Assembly (NCBI RefSeq): GCF_036408795.1
Contig: NZ_JAZGJP010000002.1
Coordinates: 124,001 to 188,000 of the forward strand
Length of the DNA: 64,000 bases
Source of the DNA: Olsenella_L kribbiana
GTDB taxonomy: Bacteria > Actinomycetota > Coriobacteriia > Coriobacteriales > Atopobiaceae
Direction of reading: 5' to 3'
Under the pieces are notes generated by a model. It was not told where the DNA came from. It saw nothing but the letters and a program-made list of their open reading frames with translations, and did no database searches. Both the position numbers and the translations under genes were made by a program. This document shows, in pieces, positions 15,899 through 23,968 of the stretch; the first letter of the stretch is position 1; every line of letters begins with the position of its first letter.

Positions 15899-17047
15899 CT
15901 ATGCGCGGTCGGCGACAGCCTTTGCGACGACATCTGCGACGCTCTTGTCGAGCGCAGACGGGATGATGTAGTCGGGAGCGAGCTTGTCCTCCGGCACAAG
16001 TCCTGCGATAGCCTCGGCAGCGGCGACCTCCATGTCCTCCGTGATCTGGGAGGCGCGGGCCTTGAGGGCGCCCTTGAAGATGCCCGGGAAGACGAGGACG
16101 TTGTTGATCTGGTTCGGGAAGTCGGAGCGGCCGGTTGCGACGACCTTGGCGCCAGCTGCGAGCGCCTCGTCTGGCATGATCTCAGGCGTCGGGTTCGCGC
16201 AGGCGAAGACGATGCCATTGTTCATGGAAGCGACCATGTCCTTCGTGAGAAGGCCCGGCTTCGAGACGCCGACGAAGATGTCGGCACCCTTGATGACATC
16301 AGCGAGCGTGCCCTCTTCATGATTCTTGTTCGAGATCTTGGCAATCTCTTCCTTGACGGGGTTCAGGTTGTCCCTGCCTTCATAGATGGCGCCATGGCGA
16401 TCGGTCAGGATAACGTCGCCGAAGCCCATGTGGATGAGGAGCGTGGCGATAGCGATGCCTGCTGCGCCTGCACCGGACATGACGATCTTGAGGCTGCCCT
16501 TCTGCTTGCCCGTGACCTTGAGGGCGTTGATGAGGCCGGCGGCCGTGACGATGGCGGTGCCGTGCTGGTCATCATGGAAGACGGGGATGTCGCACATCTC
16601 CTTCAAGCGCTTCTCGATCTCGAAGCAGCGCGGTGCGGCAATGTCTTCGAGGTTGATGCCGCCGAAGGACTTGGAGATCAGATAGACGGTCTCGACGAAC
16701 TTGTCCACATCGTGGGTATCGACGCACAGAGGAATGGCATCGACATCGCCGAACTCCTTGAAGAGGAGGCACTTGCCCTCCATGACGGGCATGCCGGCGG
16801 CAGGTCCGATGTCACCCAAGCCCAGCACTGCCGTGCCGTCGGTGATGACGGCGACGAGGTTGCCGCGGCGCGTGAGCTCCCACGACTTCTGGTAGTCTGC
16901 CTGGATCTGGCGGCAGGGCTCAGCGACACCCGGCGTATAGAGCAGCGCCAGATCCTCGTTGGTCTCAGCCTTGGCGCGGGCAACGACCTCGATCTTGCCA
17001 TGGAGCTTCTCGTGGAGCTCCAGGCTCTTCCTGCTGGTTTCGTCCAT
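15899..17047 (-). CDS. NAD(P)-dependent malic enzyme
   Basis: The 382-residue protein is a short-type bacterial malic enzyme (malate to pyruvate + CO2). Visible features are LYTPGVAEPC, the TDGTAVLGLGDIGP site, FHDDQHGTAIV with metal-binding Asp residues, the NAD-binding SGAGAAGIAIA and FACANPTPEIMP. Its ATG lies 4 bases beyond the fumarase stop, so the two are one transcript: fumarate to malate to pyruvate. Confidence 0.93.
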   Translation of the reverse strand: MDETSRKSLELHEKLHGKIEVVARAKAETNEDLALLYTPGVAEPCRQIQADYQKSWELTRRGNLVAVITDGTAVLGLGDIGPAAGMPVMEGKCLLFKEFGDVDAIPLCVDTHDVDKFVETVYLISKSFGGINLEDIAAPRCFEIEKRLKEMCDIPVFHDDQHGTAIVTAAGLINALKVTGKQKGSLKIVMSGAGAAGIAIATLLIHMGFGDVILTDRHGAIYEGRDNLNPVKEEIAKISNKNHEEGTLADVIKGADIFVGVSKPGLLTKDMVASMNNGIVFACANPTPEIMPDEALAAGAKVVATGRSDFPNQINNVLVFPGIFKGALKARASQITEDMEVAAAEAIAGLVPEDKLAPDYIIPSALDKSVADVVAKAVADRA

Positions 17048-17051
17048 GGTG

Positions 17052-18422
17052 CTAAACCATCTCCTCAGGTCTCATGACCTTGTCGAATTCCTCCGCCGTG
17101 AGATAGCCAAGCGCAAGGCAGGCATCCTTCAGCGAAGTCCCTTCTGCATACGCCTTGTGGGCCACTTTCGCAGCCCGCTCATATCCAATATAAGGGTTCA
17201 GGCACGTCACGAGCATCAGGGAATTATGCAAATTGCTCTGCATCTTGTCCCTGTTTGCAGCTATGCCTGAGACGCAGTGGATATCGAACGAATGGATTGC
17301 ATCGGCCAGGAGCCTCACCGACTGGAGGTAGTTGTAGGCGATGACGGGCATGAAGACATTGAGCTCGAAATTGCCCTGGGAGGCCGCAAAGCCGATAGCG
17401 GCATCGTTGCCCATGACCTGGACGGCGACCATCGTGACTGCCTCGCACTGGGTCGGGTTCACCTTGCCAGGCATGATGGAGCTGCCGGGCTCGTTCGCAG
17501 GGATCGTGATCTCGCCCAAGCCAAGCCTGGGGCCCGAGGCAAGCCAGCGCACGTCGTTTGCGATCTTCATGAGGTTCGCAGCCAGAGCCTTCACGGCGCC
17601 GTGGCTGAAGACGATGGCATCCTTGCCGGTCAGGGCATGGAACTTGTTCGGATCGGTCACGAAGGGCTGGCCGGTCAGCGCTGCCACCTTCGAGGCAACG
17701 AGCTTGTCGAAGCCTTCTGGGGCATTGAGTCCGGTACCCACGGCGGTGCCGCCGAGCGCGAGCTTAAGAAGTCCTGGAAGCGAGGCCTCGATGTCCTCGA
17801 TGCCTGCCTCGACCAGGCCGCGCCAGCCCGAGATCTCCTGGCTGAAGGCGATGGGCACGGCATCCTGGAGATGCGTACGTCCGCTCTTCACGATGCCTTC
17901 GTTCTCCTTCTCGAGGCGCTTCAAGGTCTCGACGAGGTTTCTGGCCTCTGGCAGGAGCTCCTCTTCGAGTGCCAGGACCGCAGCGATATGGAGTGCTGTC
18001 GGGAAGGTGTCGTTCGAGGACTGCGAGCGGTTCACGGAATCGTTCGGGTGGAGCACCTTCATGCCGGCAATCTGGTTGCCACGGTTTGCAAGCACCTCGT
18101 TCATGTTCATGTTGCTCTGGGTGCCAGAGCCTGTCTGCCAGACCTTGAGCGGGAACATGTCGTCGTGCTGGCCGGCCAGGACTTCATCTGCTGCCTGGCC
18201 GATGAGCGTGGCCTGCTCTTCTGTGAGGCAGCCGAGCTCGGCATTTGCCTGGGCTGCCGCCTTCTTGAGGAGGGCGAAGGCACGGATGATGCCCTTGGGC
18301 ATCGTCTCCGTCCCGATCCTGAAGTTCTCGTAGGAGCGCTCGGTCTGCGCTCCCCAGAGGGCCCAGGCGGGAACCTCGACCTCTCCCATGGAATCGTGCT
18401 CGATGCGCGTGGCGCCGTCCAT
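17052..18422 (-). CDS. fumC: Class II fumarate hydratase
   Basis: The 456-residue protein has the fumarase/aspartase signature GSSIMPGKVNP, plus SSNDTFPTALHI, GRTHLQDAVPI and TGSGTQSNMNMNEV, and ends in LGYLTAEEFD. It reversibly hydrates fumarate to malate. The start is the ATG at 18422 preceded by AAGGAGG; a longer frame upstream is not needed. Aspartase has related motifs, but TGSGTQSNMN and length favour fumarase. It is the first gene of the fumC-malic enzyme operon. Confidence 0.92.
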   Translation of the reverse strand: MDGATRIEHDSMGEVEVPAWALWGAQTERSYENFRIGTETMPKGIIRAFALLKKAAAQANAELGCLTEEQATLIGQAADEVLAGQHDDMFPLKVWQTGSGTQSNMNMNEVLANRGNQIAGMKVLHPNDSVNRSQSSNDTFPTALHIAAVLALEEELLPEARNLVETLKRLEKENEGIVKSGRTHLQDAVPIAFSQEISGWRGLVEAGIEDIEASLPGLLKLALGGTAVGTGLNAPEGFDKLVASKVAALTGQPFVTDPNKFHALTGKDAIVFSHGAVKALAANLMKIANDVRWLASGPRLGLGEITIPANEPGSSIMPGKVNPTQCEAVTMVAVQVMGNDAAIGFAASQGNFELNVFMPVIAYNYLQSVRLLADAIHSFDIHCVSGIAANRDKMQSNLHNSLMLVTCLNPYIGYERAAKVAHKAYAEGTSLKDACLALGYLTAEEFDKVMRPEEMV

Positions 18423-18604
18423 AGCTGCCTCCTTATGTAGGAAAACTCCTGCTACCTTAGCACGTAAGCGGTCTTCTGATGGGTGCATCCGGACAAGCAG
18501 ATGGTGCCTGTTCTGTCTGCACTCTGCTTCAGGTCTCAAGAATGCATCGCTGCGCTGCAGCAGAATGGAGCTATGGGAACTTCGGCATCCGGAAGGCGGC
18601 TGCC

Positions 18605-18849
18605 ATGGAACATGGAAAGGACGAAAGTGAAGGCCAGAGAATGAAGGTGCAGCTGCCTCCCGCACCGCGAGATATCGACTGCAGCAGGATGGGCGCAGAG
18701 GAGTTCCATGTACATATATGCCGTGGCTATGAGGACTATCTTGCAGGAAGGGTCCGGCCTGCGAAGAGGCCTTCGCAGAGTTCCGCGAACGCCTGAAGCG
18801 GAGGGGTGTCGAGCCGGCTTGCCAGCAGGAGCAGTGCCATCAAAAATGA
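18605..18849 (+). pseudogene. Possible frameshifted antitoxin-like remnant
   Basis: One frame gives GYEDYLAGRVRPA; one missing base later, another frame continues EEAFAEFRERLKRRG and ends at TGA 18847-18849. Together this resembles the helical C-terminal end common in RelB/Phd-type antitoxins. The first frame alone stops at the TGA beginning at 18794. No toxin gene is adjacent. This is a judgement from composition, not a firm family match. Confidence 0.35.
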
Positions 18850-18956
18850 GATGATTTCCGTGCCGATTATGAGCATGTTTCGCGTGCTCTGACGCTTCTG
18901 TGGAGATAAGTCCTGTTTGCTAGGATAGGTCCGTCCAATGCAAGGAGGCATGCACA

Positions 18957-19667
18957 TTGAAACCGATCGTCTGCATCACACCGTCGCTCTTCCAGGGTCC
19001 CGACAAGGGCCATCAGCTCATCAACATGAAGTACGCGAAGATGGTGCGGCGCGCCGGTGCGCTTCCTGTCATGTGCGACTATCCAACGGATCCTGCTGAG
19101 GTGTCAGAGCTCCTTGACGGGTGCCAGGGACTGCTCCTTACCGGCGGCTACGATATCGATCCTGCCCGCTACGGCGAAGAGCGCCTCGAGTGCACGAATG
19201 AGCCGCATAAGGACCGCGATGACTCCGAGTTCGAGCTTGTGCGCCAGGCTGTCGAACGCGACATGCCGATCTTCGCTATCTGCCGTGGCATCCAGGTGCT
19301 CAATGTCGCCTTCGGCGGCATGCTCTGGCAGGATGTGAAAGTCCAGGGTGCGACCGATTTCAACCATGCCCAGTTCGAGACGCCGGAGAAGCTTGTCCAC
19401 AGCGTGAAGCTCGTGGAGGGGACGCCAATCCAGGCTGCGATGGGGAAGACGGAGATTGAGGTCAACTCCTGCCACCATCAGGCCATCAAGGAGCTTGCCC
19501 CTGCCTTCGAGGTTGCTGGCACCTCGCCTGATGGCATCATCGAGGCAGCTTGGATGCCGGAAAAGCGTTTCGTCTGGGGCGTGCAGTGGCATCCCGAGTC
19601 GCTCTTCTGCACCTATCCGGAAGAGATGGCGCTCTCTGACGCCTTCGTGGCAGCCTGCGAAAAGTAG
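18957..19667 (+). CDS. Gamma-glutamyl-gamma-aminobutyrate hydrolase family (peptidase C26) protein
   Basis: The 236-residue class I glutamine amidotransferase-like protein has the nucleophile elbow AICRGIQVLNVAFGG (Cys near 104), LLTGGYDIDPARYGEE typical of the C26/PuuD group, and the GVQWHPESL His-Glu end. Such enzymes hydrolyse gamma-glutamyl compounds. The start is a TTG at 18957 with AAGGAGG 8 nt upstream; an ATG at 18950 is out of frame. It may be cotranscribed with nothing else nearby. Confidence 0.85.
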   Translation: MKPIVCITPSLFQGPDKGHQLINMKYAKMVRRAGALPVMCDYPTDPAEVSELLDGCQGLLLTGGYDIDPARYGEERLECTNEPHKDRDDSEFELVRQAVERDMPIFAICRGIQVLNVAFGGMLWQDVKVQGATDFNHAQFETPEKLVHSVKLVEGTPIQAAMGKTEIEVNSCHHQAIKELAPAFEVAGTSPDGIIEAAWMPEKRFVWGVQWHPESLFCTYPEEMALSDAFVAACEK

Positions 19668-19848
19668 ACAGGCTCCCTTCTCAGAACAGCATAGATTCCC
19701 TCAGGCAGCCTGTCTTTTGTGCGGCAGGCTCTGTGCAGCTGACGTCTCAGCGTGCAGGATGGTTCAATTTGCGATAGGCTTTGCAGGGTATGAATGCACT
19801 TCTATGTGTCTTCGGGATAACGTCCCGGAGCCCTGAGGAGGATTTCCG

Positions 19849-21258
19849 TTGAACCGTACGAAGATCGCCCAGCTCTACAAGGAGCCGGACACATTCGGTG
19901 GCAGCTCTGTCACCTGCGCAGGCTGGGTCCGTTCCATCCGCGACATGAAGAACTTCGGCTTCGTCGTCCTGAACGACGGCAGCTGCTTCAAGGACCTGCA
20001 GGTCGTCCTCAACAAGGACGCACTCGGCGAGGATGTCTATCAGAACATCGTGTCCCAGAATGTGGGAGCAGCGCTTATCGTCACCGGCACGCTCGCGCTC
20101 ACGCCAGACCGTCCACAGCCCTTCGAGCTCCAGGCTGCCGAGATCACGGTCGAAGGCACGTCTGCTCCTGACTACCCGATGCAGAAGAAGCGTGCGACGC
20201 GCGAGTTCCTGCGCACGCAGCAGCACCTCCGTTCCCGCACGAACCTCTTCCGTGCCGTCTTCCGCGTCCGCTCTGTCGCAGCCTATGCCATCCACACGTT
20301 CTTCCAGGAGCGCGGCTTCGTCTATGTGAACACGCCGATCATCACGGCATCCGATGCAGAGGGTGCCGGCGAGATGTTCCGTGTCACGACGCTCGACCTC
20401 GCGAATGTTCCGAAGAACCCTGATGGCACGGTCGATTGGTCGAAGGACTTCTTCGGCAAGCCGACGAACCTCACGGTCTCCGGCCAGCTCCAGGCAGAGA
20501 ACTTCGCAATGAGCTTCGGCGATGTCTACACGTTCGGACCGACGTTCCGTGCCGAGAACTCGAATACGAGAAGGCATGCTGCCGAGTTCTGGATGGTCGA
20601 GCCGGAGATGGCATTCTGCGACCTCGAGGGCGACATGGAGTGCGCCGAGGCCATGCTCAAGTTCGTGATCCGTACGGTCATGGACCAGTGCCCGGATGAG
20701 CTCGACATGTTCAACCGCTTCGTCGACAAGGGTCTCAAAGACCGTCTCGAGCATGTTGCCAGCTCCGACTTTGCCCGCGTGAGCTACACCGACGCAATCA
20801 AGATCCTCGAGGATGCCGTGAAGGAAGGCCACAAGTTCGAGTACCCCGTAAGCTGGGGCATCGACCTCCAGACCGAGCACGAGCGCTACCTCACGGAGCA
20901 GCACTTCAAGCGCCCGACCTTCGTCACGGACTACCCGAAGGAGATCAAGGCCTTCTACATGCGCGCAAACGACGATGGCAAGACCGTCGCTGCGGTCGAC
21001 TGCCTCGTGCCGGGCATCGGCGAGATCATCGGTGGCTCCCAGCGCGAGGAGCGCTACGACCTGCTCCGTGCGCGCATCGAGGAGCTCGGCATGGACGAGA
21101 GCCAGTACCGCTACTACCTCGACCTCAGGAAGTATGGCGGGTGCCGCCACGCCGGCTTCGGCCTCGGCTTCGAGCGTCTCGTGATGTATCTCACGGGTGT
21201 CGACAACATCCGCGACGTGCTTCCGCACCCGCGTACTGTGGGCAACGCAGACTTCTGA
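19849..21258 (+). CDS. asnS: Asparaginyl-tRNA synthetase
   Basis: The 469-residue class IIb synthetase has an OB-fold anticodon-binding domain (about 15-110, VTCAGWVRSIRDMKNFGFVVL), then motif 2 (TFRAENSNTRRHAAEFWMVEPE) and motif 3 (GFGLGFERLVMYLTG). The NTRRHAAEF signature and C-terminal PHPRTVGNADF separate AsnRS from AspRS. It charges tRNA-Asn. The start is a TTG with GAGGAGG 8 nt upstream. I see no T-box leader in the 180 nt upstream. Confidence 0.95.
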   Translation: MNRTKIAQLYKEPDTFGGSSVTCAGWVRSIRDMKNFGFVVLNDGSCFKDLQVVLNKDALGEDVYQNIVSQNVGAALIVTGTLALTPDRPQPFELQAAEITVEGTSAPDYPMQKKRATREFLRTQQHLRSRTNLFRAVFRVRSVAAYAIHTFFQERGFVYVNTPIITASDAEGAGEMFRVTTLDLANVPKNPDGTVDWSKDFFGKPTNLTVSGQLQAENFAMSFGDVYTFGPTFRAENSNTRRHAAEFWMVEPEMAFCDLEGDMECAEAMLKFVIRTVMDQCPDELDMFNRFVDKGLKDRLEHVASSDFARVSYTDAIKILEDAVKEGHKFEYPVSWGIDLQTEHERYLTEQHFKRPTFVTDYPKEIKAFYMRANDDGKTVAAVDCLVPGIGEIIGGSQREERYDLLRARIEELGMDESQYRYYLDLRKYGGCRHAGFGLGFERLVMYLTGVDNIRDVLPHPRTVGNADF

Positions 21259-21280
21259 TCCAGAACCTTCGATAGCTGCA

Positions 21281-21317
21281 GAAGGGGACGCAGTTCACTT
21301 GGAGCTGCGTCCCCTTC
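21281..21317. terminator. Bidirectional terminator
   Basis: A 13-bp perfect stem (GAAGGGGACGCAG) with an 11-nt loop separates asnS from the convergent pth2 gene. Confidence 0.8.
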
Positions 21318-21338
21318 GTCTGTCTGGATGAATTGCTT

Positions 21339-21791
21339 CTAGTAGAGCGGAAGCTTCCCTGTGAGCGGATCGATCTCTTCGGCTGAGAGCGGCTCGAAGG
21401 CAAGGCAGGTATAGGTCGGCTCGCCGTGGAACTCCGTGAAGCCGGCATCCCTGATGAGGGCGACGATGAAGCCAAGTTCGCGTCCCTTGGCGGCAAGGTC
21501 CAGGAGCTCTTCTTCTGAGTCCACATAGACGCAGACCTTTGCGACACCGGCGTCGAACCAGTCGGAAAGCGGTGTATGGTCGCTCTCCGGATGGTCGAGC
21601 GCCACCCAGGAGGGGGCGCCGTCCTCATCTCTTAGCACGCGCACCTCATCGAGCCTGCCTTCGCGTGCCAGCGCCATGAGCGTGGCCTCGACGCAGGCAT
21701 GCCCTGCCTGTGCAGCGATCTTTCCCTTGCGCATCTTGAGGTCGCGGCGCATCACGATCATCTGCTTTGCCTTGTAGGACGTGCTTCCCAT
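21339..21791 (-). CDS. Archaeal/eukaryotic-type peptidyl-tRNA hydrolase (PTH2 family)
   Basis: The 150-residue protein opens with the PTH2 signature KQMIVMRRDLKMRKGKIAAQ followed by AGHACVEA, and has the later VYVDSEEELLDLAAKGRELG and IRDAGFTEF segments plus a C-terminal GEPTYTCLAFEPLSAEEIDP end. PTH2 releases peptidyl-tRNA. It is about 30 residues longer than the archaeal form, with the extra part around residues 45-70. Bacteria normally use Pth1, so this may be an extra or specialised enzyme. It sits just downstream of the CDF gene. Confidence 0.8.
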   Translation of the reverse strand: MGSTSYKAKQMIVMRRDLKMRKGKIAAQAGHACVEATLMALAREGRLDEVRVLRDEDGAPSWVALDHPESDHTPLSDWFDAGVAKVCVYVDSEEELLDLAAKGRELGFIVALIRDAGFTEFHGEPTYTCLAFEPLSAEEIDPLTGKLPLY

Positions 21792-21814
21792 GGATGGACT
21801 CCTTCTGCTGGTTT

Positions 21815-22999
21815 CTATTGGCGGGCCGATACGTAGCTGTGGTCGACGGTGATCTTTGGCACCGCATCCTTCTTGTGGGACTTGACGATAGCGGAGATCT
21901 CGCGCTTGAGCTCTTCGTCAGACATCTCGAGCGAGAACGGCTTCACGACGTCGAAGATCACGTTCGTGTGGGTAGGGCCGGGGACGCATCTCAGGTCGTG
22001 GACCGTGATGGCAGGATCGATCGTTTTCACGTGCTCGGCAATCCAGTTCCTCAGGTCCTTGACCTCAGGGTCGTCGGTCACGATCGGGTCGAGGTGGAGG
22101 GAGATGATGAGGCCCTCCTTGTCCTTGAAGTCCTGCTCGATGTTGTCGAGCGTGTCGTGGCTCTCCATGACAGACTCTTCTGCCGGCATTTCGACATGGG
22201 CGCTGGCAAACTGCCTGCCCGGGCCGTAGTCGTGGACCATCAGGTCATGCGTTCCCAGGACCCCCGGATAGCTCATGATCGTGTCGTGGATGTGCTGGAC
22301 ATACTCGGCCGAAGGAGCCTGGCCCAGAAGCGGGCTGATCGTATCTTTCACAAGCTGGGCGCCGGAGACGAGGATGAAGACGCCGACAGCGCAGCCGCAT
22401 ATGCCGTCCAGGTCCACACCCCAGAGGTAGGAGATGAGAGACGAGGCAAGGACGGCAGATGTCGTTATCACATCGTTTCTGGCGTCGACAGAGGTTGCCT
22501 GCAGGGTCTCGGAGTCGATCTTCCTGCCGACGAGCTTGTTGAAGTGTGCCATCCAGAGCTTCACGGCAATCGATCCCAGAAGCACGACGACAATGGCCCA
22601 GCCGAACTCGACAGGCTCGGGGTCCAGGATCTTCCTCACCGAGGAATTGATGAGCTCGAGGCCGACGGCGCAGACCATGACAGCGACGACAAGGCCCGCA
22701 AGGTACTCGAAGCGGCCATGGCCATAGGGGTGGCCTTCATCTGCCGGCCTGCTTGCAAGCTTGAAGCCGATCAAGGACACGATGCTGCTTGCCGCATCGG
22801 AGAAGTTGTTCACGGAGTCGGCGACGATGGAGACAGAGCCTGCGATGAAGCCGACCATGCCCTTGCCGAGAGCAAGCATGATGTTGAGGACGATGCCTAT
22901 GAGCGAGGCAGTGTTTCCGGCATGCGTCCTTTCCTCTGGTGTGGGATTCTCAGGAATGGATGCTGCGATATGGGAAGCAATGAAGGGTGTCATTGCCAT
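21815..22999 (-). CDS. Cation diffusion facilitator (CDF) family metal transporter
   Basis: The 394-residue protein has six predicted membrane helices with the metal-site helices 2 (ADSVNNFSDAASS) and 5 (SVDARNDVITTSAV) and the HPYGHGRFEYLAG loop. Residues from about 300 on form the cytoplasmic CDF dimer domain with HVEMPAE and a longer than usual C-terminal extension (VVKPFSLEMSDEELKRE). CDF proteins export Zn, Mn, Fe or Co; the DxxxD pairs allow several metals. Confidence 0.9.
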   Translation of the reverse strand: MAMTPFIASHIAASIPENPTPEERTHAGNTASLIGIVLNIMLALGKGMVGFIAGSVSIVADSVNNFSDAASSIVSLIGFKLASRPADEGHPYGHGRFEYLAGLVVAVMVCAVGLELINSSVRKILDPEPVEFGWAIVVVLLGSIAVKLWMAHFNKLVGRKIDSETLQATSVDARNDVITTSAVLASSLISYLWGVDLDGICGCAVGVFILVSGAQLVKDTISPLLGQAPSAEYVQHIHDTIMSYPGVLGTHDLMVHDYGPGRQFASAHVEMPAEESVMESHDTLDNIEQDFKDKEGLIISLHLDPIVTDDPEVKDLRNWIAEHVKTIDPAITVHDLRCVPGPTHTNVIFDVVKPFSLEMSDEELKREISAIVKSHKKDAVPKITVDHSYVSARQ

Positions 23000-23105
23000 T
23001 TTCTCCTTTCAGGGACTCGACGTCCGAAGAGTTGACTATAGGGCCTTTGGTCACCTCTTTGTCACACAAGTGCAGATAATTGGCGAAATATGCATCCGGC
23101 ATGCA

Positions 23106-23142
23106 GGAAGGGCAGGAGCGGCACGCCCGCTCCTGCCCTTCC
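23106..23142. terminator. Terminator hairpin for the MBL-fold gene
   Basis: A 16-bp stem (GGAAGGGCAGGAGCGG and complement) with a short loop lies downstream of the minus-strand hydrolase at 23167 and upstream of the CDF gene. Confidence 0.75.
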
Positions 23143-23166
23143 AGACACTCGCGCTGCAGTTTCCTG

Positions 23167-23769
23167 TCAGAGCTCTATCTCCTCGCCAGGCTTCAGGAGC
23201 AGGGCGCTCGAGACGAGCTTCGCAAAGCGCAAAGCAAGCTCTTCTGAGTAGAGCTTGCCAGGATTCAGATGGATCGGCGTCACATGGCGGGCCTTCAGGA
23301 TATTGGCACAGCGTGCTGCCTCGTCGATGTTCATGTTGAAGATGCCATCGCCAGGAAGGAAGGCATAGTCGATATGCATCTTCGAGAGCTCATCCTTCAT
23401 CTGGTCTGTGTAGGAGGTGTCGCCCGAGAACCAGAGCGTCTTGCCATCGACCTTCACGAGGAAGCCGACACACTCATCCTTCGGATGGTTCGCATTCTCG
23501 GCGATGGTGGCTTCGACCGTGAAGGGGCCGAAGGTCTTCGCAACATAGGTATCAGGGTCGGGGTGGGCATCCATGTTCTGCCAGACGACGCATCCCGGCT
23601 TTCTGGCGGGAAGATCGAGCGCGTTGTGGTCGTAGTGCTGATGCGTCACGAGGATGAGGTCTGCCGGCTTGTCGTAGCCCTCTCCGGCATAGGGGTCGAT
23701 ATAGCAGACGGCTCCCGAATCCGAGGTGAGCCTCAGGCTTCCGTGTCCCTGATACAGCAGCTTTCCCAT
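23167..23769 (-). CDS. MBL-fold metal-dependent hydrolase (UlaG-like)
   Basis: The 200-residue protein has the HxHxDH motif (VTHQHYDHNALD), a SGDTSYTD loop, a PGDG segment and a final HLNPGKL histidine, the layout of small UlaG/YfnB-like metallo-beta-lactamase-fold hydrolases. It is cytoplasmic. The ATG follows AAAGGGGC by 6 nt. Substrate unknown. Confidence 0.85.
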   Translation of the reverse strand: MGKLLYQGHGSLRLTSDSGAVCYIDPYAGEGYDKPADLILVTHQHYDHNALDLPARKPGCVVWQNMDAHPDPDTYVAKTFGPFTVEATIAENANHPKDECVGFLVKVDGKTLWFSGDTSYTDQMKDELSKMHIDYAFLPGDGIFNMNIDEAARCANILKARHVTPIHLNPGKLYSEELALRFAKLVSSALLLKPGEEIEL

Positions 23770-23968
23770 ACGTGCCCCTTTCTGCGATGCCTCACTGAAC
23801 TCGTATGTACCAACATTTCAGCACATTCATTCTTCAAGGCGACTTTTGGCATTTGGCCTGAAGAGGCAGGAAGCGCTTGCGCTACAGGCTACAATTGGAA
23901 TGTCTTGCATTTTCGGGGGTAGCACCCTCTTATTTGTGCCTGCTTGGCAGGCAATTCCTGGAGGATAA

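Noticed and set aside
15881..18440. Long plus-strand frames opposite malic enzyme and fumarase
   Set aside because: Shadows of two clear enzymes with signature motifs on the minus strand.
19681..19848. T-box riboswitch upstream of asnS
   Set aside because: No T-box sequence or specifier stem and no terminator/antiterminator pair are visible; the 180-nt gap only holds a weak hairpin.
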